64,000 bases of DNA from Galdieria partita. Taxonomy: Eukaryota > Rhodophyta > Bangiophyceae > Galdieriales > Galdieriaceae. A model generated the notes under the pieces. That model saw only the letters and a program-made list of their open reading frames with translations. It was not told where the DNA came from and did no database searches. The stretch covers positions 62,001-126,000 of the forward strand of contig BQMJ01000048.1 of the NCBI GenBank assembly GCA_025991245.1, given 5' to 3'. Shown piece by piece: positions 57,554 through 64,000 of this stretch (position 1 is the stretch's first letter; each line of letters opens with the position of its first letter). The position numbers and the translations under genes were made by a program.

Positions 57554-58820
57554 ATGCAAGTTGGCTCACCCAAAGGCTACTTTCAAAGTTACTTAAACGA
57601 AGAGGGTGAGCTACCTCACACCTTTCCAACAAGATTACATTCCAATTTGGAAGTCTTTGACTGGCTGTTTACTGATAAACCTGAGGAAGGTTTTCAAGTG
57701 GAACGCTTTCAAAGGCAACTACTATGTATATCCGGATATTCCTATTCCAACGGCTCACACAAGGAAAAGGTCTCTCAGAATTACTTGGTCAAGTGTTACA
57801 AGGACGGTTTTCTATTTTTATACGTAAGAATGTGACTGCCGCGACGTTAATGTTTCTTATTCGTTTACGTTGCTAGTGTCTGAATGACTTGAGTTGGTCC
57901 CACTATGCCATACCTAGACCGTTGCAGAAGTATGCTCCTAACATAAGTCGTTCAATATTCGATGTATACACAGGTGAACGTTTTGACTTTCATATACTGA
58001 GTAACGGAATGATTTTGACTGTTTTGGCTCAGGTAAGTAACAACAAAGCGATAGGTCAAGTTCTTTTTGGCAGACCTACGAGTTTTATAATTATTTCTGA
58101 CAACTTTATACATAGTATGCCACCTCCTGTGTGACTCTTCACAATGCTGTCCTATGGCATCCTATCCAGCCGGGTTTTCCGCCTTCACGACGAATATATG
58201 CTGTAGAAGTAGTAAAGATGAGTAATTGTTATCGTTGTCATCAGTCGCCAAACAAGTGTCGGTGTGTGCAGAACCAACAAAGAGTGACGATATCTTCGAG
58301 TCAAACAACTCAGGTCAGGACAAACTCAAGCGAAGCAGAAGTGACATCGAGTGGTTCAGTATTATTGAGAAGTAACCCTTCAGCAAATGGAAAGAGAGAA
58401 GAGAGTGATAATGTTTCAACGACTGACGCAAACATTGAAAATGGCAAAAAATATTCTTCAGCTGATCTTAATTATGTGGTCGATCCCAACGCTATAAAGA
58501 CTCTTTTTGGTCCTTGGAAAGGAACAAAGAGAGTTATTGCATATAATCCAAAAACTGGTCACATTGAAAGAGAGCAAAGGAGTTTTTTCCGTTTACATCT
58601 CGATTGGGCAGCAGCTTTGGAAGTTCGTGAAGTACAGACAAAGTCTGTCATGAGATTATTTCATAATTTATTCAATCCGACTGTAGATCTCTTAGTGTCA
58701 TTTCCTGAACAAGAGAAAGGAGCCAGTCCTCAATATACTGACTTTATAGACGCAGAGAATATTGTTGACGATTGTCATTTGAAGGAACCTTTAGATTTTC
58801 TTACTCAAAATGCAAGGTAG
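57554..58820 (+). CDS. Unrecognised protein with a CxxC-rich segment
   Basis: Exons 57554-57823, 57877-58032 and 58116-58820 (introns 53 and 83 bp) give 376 residues; all three phases close. I recognise no domain. The first two exons form a folded-looking, mixed segment (CISGYSYSNGSHKEKVSQNY, SIFDVYTGERFDFHILSNGM). Exon 3 has a Cys cluster, MSNCYRCHQSPNKCRCVQ, that could bind zinc, then a Ser/Thr-rich linker and a conserved-looking block FGPWKGTKRVIAYNPKTGHI. The last ~70 residues are helical. A zinc-dependent role is possible but not assigned. The 83-bp second intron is longer than most. Confidence 0.55.
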
Positions 58821-58906
58821 TTGAAGTAAGCTGAGTTTCCGGTTTGGTTGTATAGAATGCATTGAGTTGCGAAATTTAACTTGCAACAATATTATTTATA
58901 GTTGTT

Positions 58907-60142
58907 TTATGAAGTGCTTCCAAATATTTCAGAAATATCTCTTGTAAGCGTTTCATTGTCAAGACAAATGGCAACAGCCTGGCGACATTTTGTATCCCAA
59001 AACCAAACTCCACCACCAACCAATGATAATTCGTTGTTATTTTGTTGATAAGAGCGTTTGTCGTTTTTGGCCTTCTTTTGGTTACCCAAAGAATTATGTC
59101 TCGTTTGCAAGTTGCTGTTGCTCGAATTTTGTGACTTCAATCGACCATTCTTCTTGCTGTCTTTAACTACACGAAAGCTTGTACGTATAGTTCGATACAA
59201 ATCTGAATCTTCATCTATTTCCATATCGGAAAAATCACTTTCACTATACCACTTCTTTCGTTTACCATTTCGTTGGGTAACAGATGAAAGTGGAAGATAA
59301 AGAGTACTTCTTCTTTGAGACAATAATCTAAGCTTACAAACAACTTCTTCATCCTTTTCTCTAAACATGTGGCAAAATGCAAGGGATTCTTCGTTCGCTT
59401 CCCTATGAGTGGAACAAGAATTTCCTATATCACAGTCTGTCTTTGAAGTAAACTGCTGACTTGCGACTGGCTTATTTGCGTTTTCTCTCTCTGCAAGACT
59501 ATTGGAAGTTGATCTAGTCTGACGCTTGGAAGAACTTGAGTTATTCCAAACATTGTTTACTTCACTATTTTGTAAAAGCGTCGTTACTTCACTATTTTTT
59601 TGCTCTTCCTTGTGAATAAAACTATCATGAACATCATAGGAATCTGCAACTATCTCGTTCGTCATATGTATTCTTTGATATGCTTGCGTAGCATTGGGAA
59701 TGGAGTAACAAATCCTTGGACCTTGAGAGGCGCTATATATATTTTTTCTGCTAGAAAAGTTATCAGATATTGGCAAGCAATGACCAACTTGAGGCAACTC
59801 CATATCAATCTTTGCAATTCTGCCTAGGGGACTTTCTTTCGACTGTTGCCAAGTACAAACGTCCTGAGGTCGTGTTGTCACGAAAGTTTGAAAGAATGAG
59901 AACTATAGCTCCTTGCAAAGGATATTTGCTTTGTTTCTAAGACAACTTTTATGAATAATAATAGTCAAAAGTTGCTCTACTAACCACCGGTTGAGCGCCT
60001 TTTGTGACGACACACGTCTACCGTTGTTGGGCAATCCACAAGCTTCACTCGAGAACAACGTGCTCGTCCACGCGACCGGAAATGCTTTGAAGAACAATTC
60101 ATTGATGCGATTGTTGGATTTCTCCTTTGGCTCGATTGTCAT
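58907..60142 (-). CDS. Unrecognised Ser/Asn-rich protein
   Basis: Proposed exons 60142-59981 and 59902-58907 (78-bp intron, GTAGAG donor) give 385 residues. The main open frame lacks an ATG at its 5' end, which supports an upstream exon; the ATG at 60142 (MTIEPKEKSNNRINEL) joins in phase. No known domain. The first exon has a compact segment (FFKAFPVAWTSTLFSSEACG); the second is hydrophilic, rich in Ser, Asn, Lys and Glu, with a small hydrophobic patch near the C-terminus (LSLVGGGVWFWDTKCRQAVA). A nuclear disordered regulator is possible. The first intron is the weakest part of the model. Confidence 0.42.
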
Positions 60143-60702
60143 TGTATAACGACGAGTAAACGTTACAATTCGATAGAAATACGATGAATTCAGTGAGTTT
60201 GAGATATATTTCATATATATTTGTTTCTCTTGGTTTCTCTTTTGTCATATATCAAAGGCATCTGTAGAGCAATACGAATATTGGAATAACAAGAATGTAA
60301 AGAGGACTTGTTGATATTTCCATTCTATCTATATAAAATGTAAATAAGATACTGAGTTTTCAAGTACTCTTGAAACGATTGAAGAAAATTGCAATATAAA
60401 TGAATTCTATAGAACTTGCCAGAAATACAAACGAGAACTGCAAAACAATCTTATATTGTTACGGTCTTCCTATTCGATGCAATCAGATATTTGGAAAAGT
60501 AGCCAACATTAGGAATCTTTCTGCTATTATTTTTCAGGATTATCCTGAAATGTCCAATATAGAGAGTAATAATAAGAGACTAGTAATAACAGTATGAATG
60601 AAAGAGAAGAGATGAACATAGCAAACTTAAGCCATACTTGATCCTTCAAGTAGAAAGTGGAGAAAATAGGACAAAGAGGCCATTTTCTCATGCCAAGTTT
60701 TT
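60143..60702. other. Divergent intergenic region with a small ATG-initiated ORF
   Basis: About 560 bp upstream of both the minus-strand unknown gene and the PEP-mutase gene. An ATG-initiated 65-codon frame lies at 60400-60597 and contains an internal acceptor-like TTATTTTTCAG, so it could be a short spliced gene; no domain seen. The rest is A/T-rich with no RNA or repeat. Confidence 0.35.
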
Positions 60703-61918
60703 ATGAAAATGAGGCATATGGCCTTTGTGTTGGGCTCTTTCGCATATAAGAACTATTCCATAGGTGGCAGTAGATCAACTGCTGCAAACTTTTCTAAAGT
60801 AGTTCGGCAGTCAAATGGATCTCGTTCCGTTCTGACGTGCTCTTTTTCAACCTATTCATCAACTCCGGCCTCGAAACTTCGACAGCTATTGAAGGAAGAT
60901 GACTTTCTCCTTATGCCTTGTTGTTACGATGCATTGTCCGCAAAACTAATTGAGAGAAACGGTTTTAAGCTCAGTTTCATGAGTGGCTTTGGGGTATCCG
61001 CCCTTCATGGATTACCAGACACTGGTTTGTTATCATATGGTGAAATAGTTTCCCAATTGAGATTCATTACAGAGGCAGTAAATATTCCAATCATTGGTAG
61101 CTAGTTTTCAGTTTTTGTTTGTATTGTATTGCTAAGCTTGAAATAGCTGATGGGGACACAGGATACGGCAACGCTATGAGTGTAAAAAGAACTGTCAAAG
61201 GCTTTGCAAACGCTGGCGCTGCTGGTATTATGCTGGAAGATCAACTCAATCCTAAGCGCTGTGGCCATACTCGAGGAAAGTCCGTAGTATCTAGAGAAGA
61301 GGCAGAGTTGAGAATTCGAGCTGCTGTTGATGCAAGAGAGGAGGTAAGTCGATTCTTGGAGTTTTGAAGAATATATCATTTTTGATCATAATAGATGGGA
61401 CGCGATATAGTAATTATGGCTCGAACGGATGCACTCTACTCACATTCTTTGGAAGAAGCCATAGTTCGCTTGAAGACTTTTCGAAAGCAAGGTGCGGATA
61501 TTTTGTTTATGGAAGCACCTTCGTCTGTGGAACAAATGAAAGTATTTTGTCAGCAAGTGGAAGGTCCCAAAATGGTAATATGAGTTGTCTGAGTGGAAAT
61601 AATTGACTTATTCTTTATAGGCAAATATGGTTGAACAGGGTACAACTCCAATTCTTCCTCCAAATGAATTGGCAGCTATGGGTTACAAAATTGCCGCATA
61701 TCCATTGACTTTACTATCAGCCTCCATGAAAGCTATGGAAGAGGCCCTTGAGGCACTACAGTCTGGAGATCCTTATAAAGTACAACCCCTGTTGCATGAT
61801 TTTTCTCGTGTTTGGTAAGTTGCACAAACTCGTGATGAAAGAGTCTGAGAATGAAGAAAATAGCGATATGGTTGGATTTGATCATTATTATGAAGAAGAG
61901 AAGAAGTATGCCACGTAG
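60703..61918 (+). CDS. PEP mutase/isocitrate lyase-family C-C bond lyase, organelle type
   Basis: Five exons: 60703-61096, 61147-61343, 61395-61574, 61621-61814 and 61864-61918 (introns 45-51 bp) give 339 residues. The unspliced frame would stop at VW, but splicing gives the family-type end MVGFDHYYEEEKKYAT, so the fifth exon is well supported. Core motifs: LMPCCYDALSAKLIERNGF, SGFGVSALHGLPDTGLL, DGDTGYGN, EDQLNPKRCGH (catalytic Cys) and MARTDA. The first ~55 residues are basic and Ser-rich, a likely organelle leader. Relatives include carboxyphosphonoenolpyruvate mutase and methylisocitrate lyase; the substrate here is not known. Confidence 0.9.
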
Positions 61919-62068
61919 TTCTCCTTTTGGATTATTCGTAAAAAGCAACTCAACTTGTGTACATCATATAACTGAGCAAAAGCTTGATACTCTTTTTTCA
62001 CAGACATTGTTTCGTTTCAAGAAGAGTTTTTGAAACAATAAAACAATTCATTAGTGCGATCGTCATTG

Positions 62069-63235
62069 ATGGCTGCTAGCGACGTGAAAGGAAGCAATGT
62101 TCCGTTGTCTTTTATTCCACATATAGAGGAAGTGAATAACACAGAGTTATCTCATTGGCAACATATGGTTGCTGGTGCAGTTGCTGGTCTTACTGAAACT
62201 ACTCTTATGTTTCCTTTAGATACCGTTAAAACTCGTCTACAGTCCATCACTGTAAATGCTCCCAGCCAAGGACTCTTTTCTTGTGTTGCGGAAATCTTAC
62301 GTAAGGAAGGATTTTTAAAGTTATGGAGAGGTATCGGTGCTGCCTCTATGACCGCTGGTCCAGGACATGCAGTGTACTTTGCAACGTACGAAATAGGAAA
62401 GCAACTATTTTCAAATAATGTGTAAGCGTTATGGTTGCTGTCGTGTTGTATCCGTTGTGACTTGACTACCTATTTTTAGAGACGAGTACAAGCCACTTGC
62501 CACTGCTGGTGCAGGTGCGTTAGCAGCCTTGGTTTCCGATGGTGTTTTTATTCCTTTTGATGTCGTAAAGCAAAGGATGCAGTTACAGAAGACTTCAACA
62601 AGTTTCTTCTCCATAGTTTCTAGAGTTTATATGGAAAGGGGCGTCGGAGCTTTCTTTGCTGGTTACACTACTACGTTAGTAATGGAAGTTCCTTATACTG
62701 CCGTTCATTTTGCGACATATGAAGGAGTAAAACATTTTCTTTTAAAGTACAGAGAAATTCCCGATCATCAATTTTCAGTTTCTAGTCATTTGATTGCAGG
62801 AGCAATGGCTGGAACTGTAGCAAGCGGACTTACCAATCCTTTAGACGTTGTGAAGACTCGTCTCCAGACTCAAGGAGAAGTAAGCTCTATTCAGTATTTA
62901 TTTTGATAGAAGCTTATCAACTGATTGTTCCAGGTGACCTCTTCTTCATATAGGAATATGTTACATGCTATGACAGTTATTTTCAAACAGGAAGGCTTGA
63001 AAGGTTTTTTACGGGGTGTCGTTGCTCGGATGCTATTTCATGCAGTAAGTCTTTTGACATAACATACATATTAGTAAATCTAAACAATTGTGGCTAGCCA
63101 TCCGCTTCCATTTGTTTTACTGCATACTCGGGGTGTAAATTTTTATTTTCAAGGTTTTCGTCTTCCTCTGCTAGGAGTGTACATGAATCCACTGTTCCAA
63201 CTGTGTCATCTCCTCATGAGAGAGCGAGTGGATGA
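62069..63235 (+). CDS. Mitochondrial carrier, mitoferrin-like
   Basis: Exons 62069-62421, 62480-62879, 62934-63044 and 63098-63235 (introns 53-58 bp) give 333 residues. Three carrier repeats are seen, each with a PxDxxKxR motif: PLDTVKTRLQ, PFDVVKQRMQ and PLDVVKTRLQ, with Gly-rich AGAVAGL, AGAGALAAL and AGAMAGT helix starts. The VVKQRMQ in repeat 2 and GPGHAVYFATYE in repeat 1 resemble the mitoferrin/Mrs3 group, which imports iron for Fe-S and haem synthesis. The C-terminus after repeat 3 is Ser-rich. SAM or thiamine carriers are the main alternatives. Confidence 0.85.
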
Positions 63236-63326
63236 ACGAAGGAATCGTACGACCATTTGACAAAGAATGGATTGGCTCTCCTTGCATCTCATGGTTGAAC
63301 GTGGGAGTGGTTGGAGTCTATAGAGA

Positions 63327-64000
63327 ATGCAGTTGATCCGTCAAACAGAGTTTCTCGCTCTTGGCTTGTTACATTTCACCAAGTCTGCATTTGCTGCTAA
63401 ACAAAAGGTACAATATTATTGTATCCGTATGTAAAAATTCTTTGTAAAGTATCTCTAGTTATTTGAACCAATACCTTCCAACCTTGAGTCGCTTCACTGT
63501 GTTATCACAGGGGCAAATAGTGGAATAGGCTATGCAACTGCAGAAGCCCTTGCAAAGAGTTCCTGTAACCTGTACTTGGTGTGTAGAAATGAAGAAAGAG
63601 GACAAGCTGCAGTGAACAAACTGAAAGAAATATCTGGTAACCAAAGGATTTTCTTGTACCCATGCGATATGAGCAATATGAAGCAAGTGAAAAAGCTTGC
63701 CAAACAGTTGATATTTGAGAAGAGACCAGTCAATGTATTGATTCACAACGCTGGCTGTATGGTGCACAAGTACCAACTTACAGAAGAAGGTTTCGAAACC
63801 AACTTCGCCACCAACGTGTTGAGTGTATTCTACCTTACGGAGTTACTTCTTCCTACTCTGAATGAAAACAGACCTTCAAGGGTGAGTGTGTAAAATTGAT
63901 GGGTTTGTTTCTCAACTCGATCTTTCAACTTAAAAGGTTATTGTGGTTAGTTCAGGCGGCATGCTGACTGAACCGTTGATAACGGATGATCTGCAAATGA
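63327..64000 (+). CDS. DHRS12: DHRS12-like short-chain dehydrogenase (cut by window end)
   Basis: Exons 63327-63407, 63459-63881 and 63937 to beyond 64000 (introns 51 and 55 bp). The N-terminal segment MQLIRQTEFLALGLLHFTKS and cofactor motif ITGANSGIGYATAEALAKSS are those of the DHRS12/SDR40 group. Then VCRNEERGQAAVNKL, FLYPCDMSNMKQVKKLAKQL, VLIHNAGCMVHKYQLTEEGF, FATNVLSVFYLTELLLPTL and VIVVSSGGMLTEPL follow. The catalytic YxxxK lies past the window end. Substrate unknown; relatives are reported as NAD(P)-dependent oxidoreductases. The start is the first in-frame ATG. Confidence 0.87.

Noticed and set aside
61627-61818. PEP-mutase gene ending at the TAA in 61813-61818
   Set aside because: That TAA lies within a GTAAGT donor; splicing to 61864 gives the family-type C-terminus YYEEEKKYAT, so the gene ends at 61918.

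Overview
The window looks like nuclear DNA of a compact, intron-bearing unicellular alga, most likely a cyanidiophycean red alga of the Galdieria type. Seen directly: AT-leaning coding sequence on both strands, short spliceosomal introns (almost all 37-63 bp, GT..AG, donors often GTAAGT or GTATGT), intergenic gaps of tens to a few hundred bases, plastid-type proteins (HCF101, DUF1350, PF06695-type exporter) beside core eukaryotic genes, and several bacterial-looking metabolic genes (AlkB-type hydroxylase, tyrosinase, YwrD-type gamma-glutamyltransferase, LpxK, TrpD2/YbiB). The species is inference; no rRNA or plastid marker is present.

Layout. 1-9 kb: HCF101 (partial), a plastid membrane hypothetical, a C2 protein, a TrpD2/YbiB-like protein and coatomer alpha. 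9-17 kb: glycerol-3-phosphate dehydrogenase and a lysophosphatidate acyltransferase side by side (glycerolipid synthesis), DUF1350, a very short BDP1, a glutathione S-transferase and an AAA ATPase. 17-26 kb: an unrecognised gene, a bZIP factor, a membrane exporter, tyrosinase, a second GST with the same intron position, tRNA-Val(AAC) and an RWP-RK factor. 26-40 kb: DDX6 helicase, aminopeptidase N, a four-helix membrane protein, a Rossmann dehydrogenase, RRN3, LpxK, lysyl-tRNA synthetase and a thioredoxin-UBA-UBX fusion. 40-55 kb: a HECT ubiquitin ligase, a CCT-motif protein, a FemAB/GNAT-like protein, AlkB, NSUN6-like methyltransferase, an L45/MBA1-type mitochondrial protein, gamma-glutamyltransferase, a methyltransferase, IMP3, HAS1/DDX18 and an RNF181-like RING ligase. 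55-64 kb: malonyl-CoA decarboxylase, two unrecognised genes, a PEP-mutase-family enzyme, a mitoferrin-like carrier and a DHRS12-like dehydrogenase cut by the window end.

Themes. Ribosome and rRNA biogenesis genes (BDP1, RRN3, IMP3, HAS1, NSUN6) and ubiquitin-system genes (Trx-UBA-UBX, HECT, RING) are common. Two convergent gene pairs share a 4-nt block in which their stop codons interlock, a third overlaps by 14 nt and a fourth is 2 nt apart. Several divergent pairs have start codons about 8-106 bp apart, and three tandem genes (AlkB, NSUN6, L45-like) are separated by 8 and 21 bp. I saw no transposon, retroelement, provirus or CRISPR array. Exon joins below were made by hand; in each case reading phase closes across the stated introns.
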